Assembly (NCBI GenBank): GCA_902812465.1
Contig: CADDZE010000026.1
Location: forward strand, 1-54,196
Source of the DNA: Acidobacteriota bacterium
Lineage (GTDB): Bacteria > Acidobacteriota > Terriglobia > UBA7540
DNA: 54,196 nt
Reading direction: 5' to 3'
Below are positions 1-8,552 of the stretch, piece after piece (the stretch's first letter is position 1; each line of letters opens with the position of its first letter). Under the pieces are notes generated by a model. That model did not search any database, was not told where the DNA came from, and saw only the letters and a list, made by a program, of their open reading frames with translations. The translations under genes were made by a program, and so were the position numbers.

Positions 1-256
1 GCCCGCCCCGTTTGGCCGTGAACCGGACGGTGGACTCCGTGTTGATATTGACCACAGCAGGCCCCACCTTTTCAGCGATGGCGGCGAAGGAATTGGGCAG
101 GTTGACGGGTGAGGGTGGGGGCAGCAAAGCCGCATCGGGCGCCGCCGCACTTCCGCGGGCTGCCCCAGCATTGCGGGAGATGATGGTGCCGATCAGAATA
201 CCTATACCCAGCGTCAGGGCTACCGCTAGGGTCGCCAAATACCGCTGCCGATTCAT
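1..256 (-). CDS. HtrA/DegP-family serine protease, N-terminal part (runs off the left edge)
   Basis: Read on the minus strand from ATG at 256, the frame stays open to the window edge (85 codons). It begins MNRQRYLATLAVALTLG, a basic start followed by a hydrophobic stretch that is a signal peptide or membrane anchor. A Gly/Ala/Pro-rich linker follows, then NSFAAIAEKVGPAVVNIN, the hallmark opening of the trypsin-like domain of Do/DegQ/HtrA proteases. These are envelope quality-control proteases. A purine-rich RBS (GAGGAAGG) lies just upstream of the ATG. The catalytic His/Asp/Ser and PDZ domains would lie outside the window and cannot be checked. The gene is divergent from the NtrY-like kinase. 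Its promoter region shares a long identical element with the one at 10.3 kb. Confidence 0.85.
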   Translation of the reverse strand, partial: MNRQRYLATLAVALTLGIGILIGTIISRNAGAARGSAAAPDAALLPPPSPVNLPNSFAAIAEKVGPAVVNINTESTVRFTAKRGG

Positions 257-299
257 GCCTTCCTCACGCCCGGCTCCGTCCCCAACCGGCTTTTCCGCC

Positions 300-328
300 A
301 GTATACACCAGCGGCGTTGCTCGTGTAA
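300..328 (-). promoter_or_regulatory. Probable sigma-70 promoter of the HtrA gene
   Basis: On the minus strand there is a TATACT -10 box (300-305) with TTACAC (323-328) 17 nt upstream. This predicts a leader of about 37 nt before the ATG at 256. The FHA activator gene also has a TATACT box, followed by a similar leader (CGGTTGG then GGACGGA in both), which supports this one as functional. Confidence 0.5.
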
Positions 329-424
329 GCGCCATTGGGCGCCGGGCAGGATTTGTTCCGAGTGCTCGCAACTGCCAAGTTTGAGCGTCCGTTACCGAAC
401 CGCTTTGGGGATGTCGGCTTCGAG

Positions 425-459
425 TTTTCAACAACATATCCGGTTCGTTTTTGTCAAAT
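425..459 (-). promoter_or_regulatory. Conserved upstream element, copy A (htrA side)
   Basis: On the minus strand, 450 down to 425 is 26 nt identical to 10271-10296. The core reads GAACCGGATATGTTGTTG, and both copies are preceded by ATTTGAC. Both copies point toward the downstream gene and lie about 120-130 bp upstream of a TATACT -10 box. It could be an activator or repressor operator, or an ECF-sigma promoter with a GAACC -35 and TCGA 18 nt downstream. The ECF reading is inference; HtrA genes are classic envelope-stress sigma targets. Confidence 0.55.
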
Positions 460-796
460 CAATTGCTCCGCACCAAGCCGAGGCGGTTTCCTGGCGGACG
501 CCTTGAGGAGGCGGGTCGCGAAGTTATACAAAAAATACAACCGAGTGCCGGGAAGGCGCGCGCTCCCAGCCGGCGGGTTGTTTACATTGAAAACTAAAAT
601 TTTCTGGGAGGGTGGGCAGGGCGTGGCTTGACTCGCTCCCCGCCCCGGCGTAGGGTTGCTTAACAGTGGAGGCCACGGAGGGCCCGCCGGGCATCCCGGC
701 TCGCGGCAGGTATTCGCGGGCGCTTCAACACGGCGATGCGGTACTGTGCCTCTGCACTTCAAAACCGGGTTGCGCCGCACCCGTTCGAAAGCCAAC

Positions 797-3010
797 ATGG
801 CTGAGCGACGACACCGAAATTTGCTGCTGGTCGTGCTCTCGATCCTGGTTCCCGCTCTGTTTTTGCTGGGCTGGAGCCAGGCGTCGCTGAACCTTTCTTT
901 CATTCGTCCCCGTACTGCGGCGGAGACGATCCTGCTGCTGGCTCTCTCCATCCTGATTTTCGTGGCGTTTGTCATCTTTGCCCTGGTCTTGCTGCGCATT
1001 CTGCTGAAGCTTTATGTGGAGCGGCGGCAACAGCAGCTAGGCTCGCGCTTCAAGACGAAGATGGTAGTGGCCTTCCTCAGCCTGTCGCTACTACCTGTCT
1101 GCTTCCTTTTTGCTTTTGCTTACGGCTTGCTGAACCGCAGCATCGACCGCTGGTTTGGCATCCCCTTCGAGACCGTCCGCAAGAACGCTGATGCCATGCT
1201 CGAGCAACTGGCTTCGCAGGCGCAGCAACGCACCCTCGATGACGCCGAACACCTGGCGTCGAACCTGGCCATCCAGGTGGCTATGGAAAGGCTCGATGCG
1301 ACCAAGCTGGGTACGCTGCTGGCGCGCGAGGTGGCGGAACGCCATCTCTATGCCGCTCTCTGCCTCACCGGAGAGGGACGCCTCCTGGCGCGTGCGGGCG
1401 GCGCCACCCCGCCGCCGGAGGAGTTGCAGCAGCACTTTCCCGCCCCGCTCGCTTCCAGCAAGGCATGGGTGCAGGCCCTTAAGGCTCCCTGGTCTCGTAC
1501 CGGCTCGGAGCTCTTCGTGGCAGCCGAGAAGGTCGGGGACGCCGGAACCCTTCTCGTGATGCGGCAGCTTCCGCCACGCATCGAGCAGATTGCCGAACAG
1601 ATCCGGGAGCAGGCGCGCACTTATGATGAGTTAAACCGGGAGCGCAAGGCGGTTAAGCGAATCTACCTTTCCGTCCTCGGACTGCTGACGGTGCTGATCC
1701 TTTTCGCCGTCACCTGGTTTGCCATGTTCGTTTCCAAGCAAGTTACCGTTCCGGTGCAAGCGCTGGCTCAGGCCACGCACGAGGTCACTCAAGGGAACCT
1801 GGGTTTTCAGATTGCGGCGCGTTCGGACGACGAGCTGGGCAGCCTGATTCGCCTCTTCAACCACATGACGGCGCAGCTCCAGGAGAGCCGCCAGGCTCTC
1901 GAGAAGGCGGCCGCCGAGCTGCAACAGGCGAACCGCCAGCTGGAGGAGCGAAGCAACACGATGGAGGCGATCCTCGAGCACATCCCGACGGGAGTCATTT
2001 CTTTCGATCCAGCGGGAAGGATTGTGCGGATGAACTCGACCGTGTGGCGCCTGCTGGGACGCCCTAAGAGCAGCGAACCCCCGAAGAGCCTGGCGGAACT
2101 GTTTCCGCCCGAGGACGCGCGGGAAATTGTCCGGCTTTTCCGGCAGGCGTCGCGGCAAGGAGTGGTGACGCGCCAGCTCCAGATGACGCTCGGGACGCGG
2201 CGGGCCACCGTCGGCCTGACGCTTTCTTCCATTCGCGCCCAGCACGGCGCTGTCGGTTCGGTTTTGGTCATCGAAGACCTTACAGAACTCTTGCGTGCGC
2301 AGCGCGCTGCGGCGTGGCAGGAGGTGGCGCAGCGCATCGCCCACGAGATCAAGAACCCCCTCACGCCTATTCAGCTCTCGGCCGAACGTATTCGCCGGCT
2401 GATGGACCGCGAAGTCGGCTCACCGGCAGACGTGACGGCCACCATCCAGGAGAGTGCCAGCCTGATCGGGCGCGAGGTGGCGACGCTCAAGACACTGGTT
2501 GACGAATTCTCGGACTTCGCTCGCTTCCCGGCGTCGCAGCCGGTGCCTTCCGACCTGAACGCCATCGTCGCCAGCGCGCTGAGCGTCTTCGAGGGCCGCC
2601 TGGACGGCATCCAGGTGCACCGCCGCCTGGCGCCGAACCTGCCCACGCTGCGCGCCGACCCCGAGCAGCTAAAGCGCGCGCTGGTGAACTTGATTGACAA
2701 TGCGGCCGAGGCGCTGGAACACGCGCCCGTCAAGGAGATCTGGGTGAGTACGCGCGCCGACCCCGACCGCGACGTCGCCGAAATCAGTATTGCTGACAGC
2801 GGCCCCGGTATTCCCCCTGAAGCCAGGGAACGGCTCTTCCTTCCCTTCTTCTCGACGAAGCGGCGCGGCACCGGTCTAGGGCTGGCGATTGTCAGCCGCA
2901 TCGTCTCCGAGCATCACGGCGGCATCCGCGTCGAGGAGAATCAGCCCAGCGGGACGCGTTTCGTCATCGAGCTGCCCTGCGAGCGGGCAGCCGCTCTGGC
3001 AGAGGCCTGA
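797..3010 (+). CDS. NtrY-like membrane sensor histidine kinase (HAMP-PAS-HisKA-HATPase)
   Basis: About 737 aa. The N-terminus has hydrophobic segments near residues 8-28, 45-75 and 95-120. A roughly 180-residue extracytoplasmic region and a further membrane helix near 320-345 follow. Then come a HAMP linker, a coiled coil, a PAS domain (starting ILEHIPTGVISFDPAGRI), the phospho-acceptor box QRIAHEIKNPLTPIQLSAER and a HATPase with DSGPGIP and GTGLGLAIV. This order is that of the NtrY family, which autophosphorylates and passes phosphate to an NtrX-type activator. No ntrX is adjacent; the nearest sigma-54 activator is at 10467. The open frame extends to 656, but those 47 residues look non-coding, so ATG 797 is preferred. 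Neighbours: TPR gene 4 bp downstream. Confidence 0.88.
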   Translation: MAERRHRNLLLVVLSILVPALFLLGWSQASLNLSFIRPRTAAETILLLALSILIFVAFVIFALVLLRILLKLYVERRQQQLGSRFKTKMVVAFLSLSLLPVCFLFAFAYGLLNRSIDRWFGIPFETVRKNADAMLEQLASQAQQRTLDDAEHLASNLAIQVAMERLDATKLGTLLAREVAERHLYAALCLTGEGRLLARAGGATPPPEELQQHFPAPLASSKAWVQALKAPWSRTGSELFVAAEKVGDAGTLLVMRQLPPRIEQIAEQIREQARTYDELNRERKAVKRIYLSVLGLLTVLILFAVTWFAMFVSKQVTVPVQALAQATHEVTQGNLGFQIAARSDDELGSLIRLFNHMTAQLQESRQALEKAAAELQQANRQLEERSNTMEAILEHIPTGVISFDPAGRIVRMNSTVWRLLGRPKSSEPPKSLAELFPPEDAREIVRLFRQASRQGVVTRQLQMTLGTRRATVGLTLSSIRAQHGAVGSVLVIEDLTELLRAQRAAAWQEVAQRIAHEIKNPLTPIQLSAERIRRLMDREVGSPADVTATIQESASLIGREVATLKTLVDEFSDFARFPASQPVPSDLNAIVASALSVFEGRLDGIQVHRRLAPNLPTLRADPEQLKRALVNLIDNAAEALEHAPVKEIWVSTRADPDRDVAEISIADSGPGIPPEARERLFLPFFSTKRRGTGLGLAIVSRIVSEHHGGIRVEENQPSGTRFVIELPCERAAALAEA

Positions 3011-3014
3011 CGCG

Positions 3015-4955
3015 ATGCTTTGCCTCACCGCGCTGCTCTTCGCTTCCTTCTTTGCCCTGGCTCCTTCCCAAGGTCAACTCGATGGCTTGCAAAGCGAGCT
3101 GCGGTCGGCGGTAGCCGCCGAACAAGCAGGTCAATACGAGAAGGCTGCCGCCCTTTACCAGCGTATTGCAGAGCAGGCGGACGGGGAGCTCCAGGTGCAA
3201 GCACGAACGCGCCTTGCCACGGACTATTTTCTGCTGCACCGTTACACGGATTCCCTGCAGGCGGTGGAGCCGCTGACCCAGGGCGCGGCAGTGCCTTCGC
3301 GGCTTCCTGCGCAGGCATGGCTGGTGGAGGGCTTGGACTACCTTGAGCTAGACCACCCTGCCCGGGCGCTGGCTCCGCTGCGCCAGGCCCTCGCGGTGAA
3401 CCCAGACAGCGGCACCGCGCGCCTGGCCCTCGGTGATGCTTTGGCGCGAACCCACCGGTTCGAGGAGGCTCTCTCCCAGTACCAGGAACAGACTCGCCGA
3501 ACTCCCCAACTGCCTGATGCCTGGTACAAGCTCGGCCTCACTTACCAGCAACTCGCGGCAGAGACGGTAAAGGAGGTTGCCAAGAAGTTCCCGGCGAGCA
3601 CTGTGGCCGAGCAGCTCGCGGCGGAAGAGGCATTGGCCAACGAGGATTACCTGGCGGCAGCGAAATCTTGCTATCGTCTCGTGCGACGCGCCCCCCAGCA
3701 GCCCCAGGTGCACGCCGACTTGGGGTTCGCCCTGCTCAACCTGGGATTCCCCAAGGTTGCCGAGGAGCAGTTTCGCGCCGAGCTGTCCCAGGACCCGTAC
3801 TGTCCCCTCGCCTTGCTGGGCCGGGCGGTGACGGAATCCCTGCGCGGCGACCAGGGCGGAGCGATGGCGAGTGTGAAGCAGCTGATCGACGCCAACCCTC
3901 ACGAAGCATCACGCCTGCTGGCTTCGCCGCCGCCCGTCGCGCTGCGCCAGGCCTGGGCCAGCGGCAAGGTTCGCGTTCCCCAGCCACTCGCGACGTCCCC
4001 AGCGGCCCGGCTCTGGGTGGCCTGGCTGAGGGATTCGGGCACAACCTTCACCCCGCCCGCAGCGCTGCCAGCACCCTGCGTTAACCTCCCGTCCCATGCT
4101 CTGGAGGCGCCCGGTGTGTGGCTGCCCGAGGCTTGCTACCTGAGCCTGCGGCAGCGGCTTGGCCGGAAGAAGCGCTTGAGCCCGACAGAGCGCTTGAAGC
4201 TGGCCGAAACCGAGCTGCGGCTGGTCAACTACCAGCAGGCGCGCCACGCTGCTCAACTTGCGCTCGCCAGCGACCCCAGTAGCGACTGGGCCATGTTTTG
4301 GCTCCACCAGGCGAATGAGAGGCTGGCCGACGACATGTTTCTGAAGGTGGCTTCTCTGAACCCCGAGTCTCCTCGCGTGCACGAAATGTTGGCTCGATAC
4401 TATGCCCACGAGCACGACGTGCCCCGCGCCAAGGCGGAGTACTCCGCTGCCATACGTGCCGCACCTGACCTGCCCGACCTGCACCTTGGCTTGGGAACCC
4501 TCTACTGGGGGAGCGGCGAGTGGGAGGAAGCCGAGAAGGAGCTTCAGCGGACCCTTGAGCTCATGCCGGGCTCCGTCCGCGCGCGCTTCGAGCTGGGTGA
4601 CGCGTACGTCCAGCAGGGCCGCTGGCAGGAGGCCATCCGCCAGCTGCAACAGGTGCGGGATGACCCGGGTGTCGGCCTGAAGGCGCGGCTCGATTTGGCG
4701 AAAGCGGAGGAGGAGATGGGCCAATTACGGCAGGCGATCGAGGTCCTGGCGCCGGCGGCCAGCCAGGATACCAGCGGGGAAGTGCACTATCGCCTCGCGG
4801 CCTTGTACCGCAAGCTGGGTGACAAGGCTCACGCGGAGCGAGCGCTAGCGACGTTCAAGAAGCTGCGCGATGCTTCCCTGGCCGCGAGCCGCCAGGAGGC
4901 CGAGTCTCTCGATAAGGAAACGGCAGAGCAGCGTGCCCTGCCGTCAGTACAATGA
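3015..4955 (+). CDS. Secreted tetratricopeptide-repeat protein
   Basis: About 646 aa. The ATG at 3015 gives a short hydrophobic leader (MLCLTALLFASFFALAPSQG), an obvious signal peptide. The frame could start at 2889, but that part overlaps the kinase gene. Repeated helical pairs follow: residues about 35-260 and 400-620 carry TPR signatures such as ALAVNPDSGTARLALGDAL and TLELMPGSVRARFELGDAY. A less repetitive Pro-rich region with several Cys separates the two blocks. TPR arrays mediate protein-protein contacts, so this is probably a periplasmic scaffold. Its stop overlaps the next start (ATGA), which indicates translational coupling to the FG-GAP protein. The specific partner is unknown. Confidence 0.8.
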   Translation: MLCLTALLFASFFALAPSQGQLDGLQSELRSAVAAEQAGQYEKAAALYQRIAEQADGELQVQARTRLATDYFLLHRYTDSLQAVEPLTQGAAVPSRLPAQAWLVEGLDYLELDHPARALAPLRQALAVNPDSGTARLALGDALARTHRFEEALSQYQEQTRRTPQLPDAWYKLGLTYQQLAAETVKEVAKKFPASTVAEQLAAEEALANEDYLAAAKSCYRLVRRAPQQPQVHADLGFALLNLGFPKVAEEQFRAELSQDPYCPLALLGRAVTESLRGDQGGAMASVKQLIDANPHEASRLLASPPPVALRQAWASGKVRVPQPLATSPAARLWVAWLRDSGTTFTPPAALPAPCVNLPSHALEAPGVWLPEACYLSLRQRLGRKKRLSPTERLKLAETELRLVNYQQARHAAQLALASDPSSDWAMFWLHQANERLADDMFLKVASLNPESPRVHEMLARYYAHEHDVPRAKAEYSAAIRAAPDLPDLHLGLGTLYWGSGEWEEAEKELQRTLELMPGSVRARFELGDAYVQQGRWQEAIRQLQQVRDDPGVGLKARLDLAKAEEEMGQLRQAIEVLAPAASQDTSGEVHYRLAALYRKLGDKAHAERALATFKKLRDASLAASRQEAESLDKETAEQRALPSVQ

Positions 4956-6637
4956 ATCGGCGCCAATTCCTCCTGCCGTCAAGCCTCTGCTTCCTGGTGC
5001 CGCTCTTCCGCGGCGGACGTCGGGGTCAGCCGGTGCTTGCGCCGGGACCCTGGTACGCGGACGTCGCACGCCGCGCCGGGCTTACTGCCTTCCGGGATAC
5101 CTGCGGCTCGCTCGCCAAAGACTACCTGGTGGAAACAGTGGGCAGTGGGGTCGCCATCTTCGATTACAACCGGGACGGCCTGATGGACATTCTGCTGGTG
5201 AACGGCTCCTCGTTCGAAATCCTGGCGGATCCCTCCCTGCCGCGGCCCTCCAGCCGGCTGTTTCGCAACAACGGCGACGGCACCTTCACGGACGTTACCC
5301 GGGCGAGCGGGCTGATCAACGACGGCTGGGGCATGGGCGTCGCGGCCGCGGACTACGACGGCGACGGCTACACCGATGTTTTCATCACCAACTTCGGCAC
5401 CAACGCGCTCTTCCACAACAACGGCGATGGGACGTTCACCAACGCGACGCGCCAGGCGGGCCTGCAGGGCGGTAACTGGAGCACTGGCTGCGCCTGGGGC
5501 GACTACGACGGCGACGGGCGGCTGGACCTCTACGTGGCGCGCTACGTCGACTTCGATCGCGCGCGCATCCCGCGCCCGGGCGCTAACGGTTATTGCCAGT
5601 ACCACGCCGTCCCGGTGGCTTGCGGACCCCAGGGCTTACCGGGCCTCGCTGACCTTCTCTACCACAACGAGGGGCAGGGAAGGTTTCGCGAGGTCAGCGC
5701 CGACGCGCGCGTGCGGGACACCGACCAGGCCTATGGGTTTTCGGTGGTTTGGTCCGATTTCGACAACGACGGGCGCCTGGACGCCTTCGTGGCCAACGAT
5801 TCCACCCCCAACTTCCTCTGGCACAACCAGGGCAACGGGACCTTCGAAGAAATCGCCTTCGAGGCTGGGTGCGCGGTGAGCGGAGACGGCCGCGCCCAGT
5901 CCTCCATGGGCATTGCCCTCGGCGATTACAACAACGATGGCTGGATGGACCTGCTGGTAACCAATTTTTCCGAAGACTACAGCACCCTCTACCGCAACCG
6001 CCACGGCCAGTTCGACGATGTGACCTACGAGGCGGGCCTGGGCACGGTGAGTTATAAGCAGCTGAAATGGGGCACCGGCTTCATCGACTTTGACCACGAC
6101 GGCTGGCTGGACCTCTTCGTCGCCAACGGGCACATCTATCCCCAGGCCGATCGCGCCGGCAACACCTACCGCCAGACTAACCAGCTCTTCCGCAACCTGC
6201 GCAACGGGCGCTTCGAATTGCTCCCAGCGGCGGAGAGCGGATTCAGCGAGGCGCGCAGCAGCCGTGGCGCCGCCTGGGGCGATCTCAACAACGACGGCCT
6301 GCTGGAAATTGTGGTGAATAACATTGACGAGGTGCCGTTTCTCTACCGTTCAGCGAGACAACCCTCGGGAAACTGGATTCGCTTCAAACTCGCCGGCGCA
6401 GGCCGAAACCCGGATGCGATCGGTGCCCGCGTTCGTGTGACGGCCGGCAGCGTCATTCAGACCGGCGAAGTGCGCAGCGGCGAGAGCTACCTCTCCTGCT
6501 GTGAGGCGCGCCTCCACTTTGGATTGGGAAAAGCGGCGGGTGCCGACCGCGTCGAAATCCGCTGGCCGGACGGCCGCCTCGAGGTGCACCAGCACCTGGC
6601 GGCGAACCGCGAGTACGTGCTCCGCGAAGCCCGCTGA
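4952..6637 (+). CDS. FG-GAP repeat / ASPIC-UnbV (CRTAC1-like) exported protein
   Basis: 561 aa. The N-terminus MNRRQFLLPSS has a Tat-like RRxFL followed by a hydrophobic stretch, so export is likely. Residues about 50-440 contain at least seven FG-GAP/VCBS-type calcium-loop repeats (DYDGDGYTDVF, DFDNDGRLDAF, DYNNDGWMDLL), expected to form a beta-propeller. Residues about 470-555 form the ASPIC/UnbV domain (GARVRVTAGS, then ARLHFGLGKA and VEIRWPDGR). The family is widespread in Acidobacteriota and planctomycetes, but its biochemical role is not established. It is translationally coupled to the TPR gene and faces a second family member transcribed toward it. Confidence 0.85.
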   Translation: MNRRQFLLPSSLCFLVPLFRGGRRGQPVLAPGPWYADVARRAGLTAFRDTCGSLAKDYLVETVGSGVAIFDYNRDGLMDILLVNGSSFEILADPSLPRPSSRLFRNNGDGTFTDVTRASGLINDGWGMGVAAADYDGDGYTDVFITNFGTNALFHNNGDGTFTNATRQAGLQGGNWSTGCAWGDYDGDGRLDLYVARYVDFDRARIPRPGANGYCQYHAVPVACGPQGLPGLADLLYHNEGQGRFREVSADARVRDTDQAYGFSVVWSDFDNDGRLDAFVANDSTPNFLWHNQGNGTFEEIAFEAGCAVSGDGRAQSSMGIALGDYNNDGWMDLLVTNFSEDYSTLYRNRHGQFDDVTYEAGLGTVSYKQLKWGTGFIDFDHDGWLDLFVANGHIYPQADRAGNTYRQTNQLFRNLRNGRFELLPAAESGFSEARSSRGAAWGDLNNDGLLEIVVNNIDEVPFLYRSARQPSGNWIRFKLAGAGRNPDAIGARVRVTAGSVIQTGEVRSGESYLSCCEARLHFGLGKAAGADRVEIRWPDGRLEVHQHLAANREYVLREAR

Positions 6638-6656
6638 CCGGCCCCCTGCGGCCGAA

Positions 6657-6674
6657 GGCGGTACCAGCACCGCC
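6657..6674. terminator. Small inverted repeat between convergent FG-GAP genes
   Basis: GGCGGT-ACCAGC-ACCGCC is a perfect 6-bp stem with a 6-nt loop, lying in the 62-bp gap between convergent stop codons. There is no T-run on either side, so intrinsic termination is only a possibility. Confidence 0.25.
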
Positions 6675-6699
6675 GTTACAGGGATGCTGCCAGGCGAAC

Positions 6700-8499
6700 T
6701 TAGCTCTTGCCGGCCATGCGAGGGAACTTGCCGGGGACGATGCCCGCGCCTTCCTTCACAGTCAGGATCTGGTCGATAGGTACGTTGGTGAGATGATCCA
6801 CCGCGCCGCTGGGCCAGCGGATTTCGAGCGAATCGATTTTGGTTTGCGAGCCGAGGCCGAAGTGGAGGCGCGGATCACTGGCGGACATGTAGCCCATGCC
6901 GCCCTTCGCCTGGGTCACCTGGATCTGCCCCCCGGCCGTCAGCTTGAGCGCGGAGCCGACGCCATCCCGATTTGACTTGGTGCCCACCAGGAACACTTCC
7001 AGCCAGTGGTTGGCGTTGCCGCCGTCGTTGCGCAGGAGCTCGGGCGGGCCGCCGCGAACATTGATGGCCAGGTCGAGGTCGCCGTCGTTGTCAAAATCGG
7101 CCACCGCCAGGCCGCGTCCGGCAATCGGGTGCATGAAGTCCGGGCCGAGGTGCTCGGAAACCTTCTCGAACTTGCCGTGGCCGAGATTCCGGAACATCAG
7201 CTTGGGCTCTTCGTAGGTCACCTCCGTGTGGTAGAGCTGGATGTTATCGAGCATGGCCCCATTCACCTGGCAGATGTCGGTCCAGCCGTCATTGTCATAA
7301 TCCATAAATTTCATGGTGACGCCGCTGAGGAAGATCGCCTTGTTGCCGAGGCCGGAGGAATAGGTGGCGTCATCGAAGGTGCCGTCGTGGTTGTTGTGGT
7401 AGAGGCGGTTGAGCTCGAAGTCGAGGTGGGTCACATAGAGGTCCAGCCAGCCATCGCCGTCGACGTCGGCAGCGTCGATCCCCATACCCGCCTCGTATTT
7501 CCCGTCCTCGCTGGCCGCGATGCCGGAAATGAAAGAGACGTCCTTGAACGTGCCGTCGTGGTTGTTCAGGAAAAGGAAGTTGGGCCAAGTGTCGTTGGCA
7601 ATGGCGATGTCCGGCCAGCCATCATTGTTGAAGTCAGCCAGCACAACGCCCATTCCCTTAGCTTCCGGCTTGCCCACCCCGCTCTTATCGCTGACGTCGG
7701 TGAAGGTGCCATCGTGGTTGTTGTGGTAGAGCTTGATGTGCTGGCCTTTGTAGTTGTCGGGGTGGCAGTAAGCGCGGTAGCCCGGCTTGTGCTCGCCACA
7801 CCAGATGTTGTTGGCAGGGCTCCACTCGATGTAGTTGCACACGACGAGGTCTAAGTAGCCGTCCTTGTCGTAATCGAACCAGCCGGCGCTGGTGCCCCAA
7901 TTTCCCTGGTTGGCTACACCGGCCTTTTCAGTCACGTCGGTGAAGGTGCCGTCGCCGTTGTTGTGGTAAAGGATAGAGCGGCCGTAGCCGGTGACGTAGA
8001 GGTCGGGGTAGCCGTCATTGTCGAAGTCGCCCACGGCAACGCCTTGGCCGTAGAGCCCTTCGGCCCCCACGCCAGCCTTAGCGGTGACGTCGGTAAAGGT
8101 GCCGTCGCCATTGTTGTGATAAAGCGCGGAGTGCAAGGGATGGGGCGGCTTGTAGATGTCGGTGGCGGCCGACTGCACGAAGTAGAGGTCGTAGAGGCCA
8201 TCGCGGTCGTAGTCAATCCAGCCCACGCCGGTGCCCATGGTTTCCAGGTAGTACTTCTGGTCCGTGGCGGTGGCGTCCTGCTGGAAGGTGATGCCGGAGC
8301 CGCGCAGCACGTTGGTAAAGCGCACGGGAATGCCCGCTGGAAGGGCACGCAGCAGCCGCGGCGGGCGAAGCATCAGCCACAGCAGAGACGCCGCGAGGAG
8401 GAGCCACAACCCCTGGATAAGCCGGCGGTGAAGAGCGCGGCAGAACGCCCGGGCGCCAAGAGAGCGCGCTCCGGTGAGCGAGGATGGTGCTGGGTTCAC
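6700..8499 (-). CDS. Second FG-GAP / ASPIC-UnbV (CRTAC1-like) protein, membrane-anchored
   Basis: About 599 aa from GTG 8499. A hydrophobic segment near residues 28-45 (IQGLWLLLAASLLWLML) suggests an N-terminal anchor or signal. Residues about 80-480 hold repeated metal-loop motifs (DYDRDGLYDLYF, DFDNDGYPDLYV, DVDGDGWLDLYV). Most are paired with LYHNNGDGTFTDVT-type strands, giving a beta-propeller. The C-terminus is an UnbV domain (DPRLHFGLG, LEIRWPSGAVD). The frame remains open to a TTG at 8517, but a good promoter -10 lies at 8507-8512, so transcripts should begin near 8500 and GTG 8499 would be leaderless or nearly so. Function is unknown; probably a surface or periplasmic binding protein. 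Confidence 0.83.
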   Translation of the reverse strand: MNPAPSSLTGARSLGARAFCRALHRRLIQGLWLLLAASLLWLMLRPPRLLRALPAGIPVRFTNVLRGSGITFQQDATATDQKYYLETMGTGVGWIDYDRDGLYDLYFVQSAATDIYKPPHPLHSALYHNNGDGTFTDVTAKAGVGAEGLYGQGVAVGDFDNDGYPDLYVTGYGRSILYHNNGDGTFTDVTEKAGVANQGNWGTSAGWFDYDKDGYLDLVVCNYIEWSPANNIWCGEHKPGYRAYCHPDNYKGQHIKLYHNNHDGTFTDVSDKSGVGKPEAKGMGVVLADFNNDGWPDIAIANDTWPNFLFLNNHDGTFKDVSFISGIAASEDGKYEAGMGIDAADVDGDGWLDLYVTHLDFELNRLYHNNHDGTFDDATYSSGLGNKAIFLSGVTMKFMDYDNDGWTDICQVNGAMLDNIQLYHTEVTYEEPKLMFRNLGHGKFEKVSEHLGPDFMHPIAGRGLAVADFDNDGDLDLAINVRGGPPELLRNDGGNANHWLEVFLVGTKSNRDGVGSALKLTAGGQIQVTQAKGGMGYMSASDPRLHFGLGSQTKIDSLEIRWPSGAVDHLTNVPIDQILTVKEGAGIVPGKFPRMAGKS

Positions 8500-8506
8500 G
8501 GAATCC

Positions 8507-8534
8507 ACTATAGCCAACCGCGAGCGGGTTTCAA
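8507..8534 (-). promoter_or_regulatory. Sigma-70 promoter for the second FG-GAP gene
   Basis: On the minus strand, TTGAAA (8529-8534), a 16-nt spacer and TATAGT (8507-8512) match the -35/-10 consensus at 5/6 and 5/6 positions. Predicted transcription start is about 8500, at the GTG start codon. Confidence 0.5.
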
Positions 8535-8552
8535 ACCTGCCCTCAAGCTGCC

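Larger units (their letters stand above)
257..796. other. Divergent intergenic region between htrA and the NtrY-like kinase
   Basis: This is 540 bp without a convincing gene. The overlapping open frames here are Arg/Pro-rich and do not resemble known proteins. It holds the htrA promoter and the conserved element listed separately. It also has an AT-richer patch at about 525-610, unlike the surrounding GC-rich sequence, which may be promoter DNA for the kinase. No confident -35/-10 pair was found on the plus strand. Confidence 0.5.

Noticed and set aside
7006-7854. 282-codon Val-rich plus-strand frame
   Set aside because: Antisense to the repeated calcium-loop codons of the FG-GAP gene.
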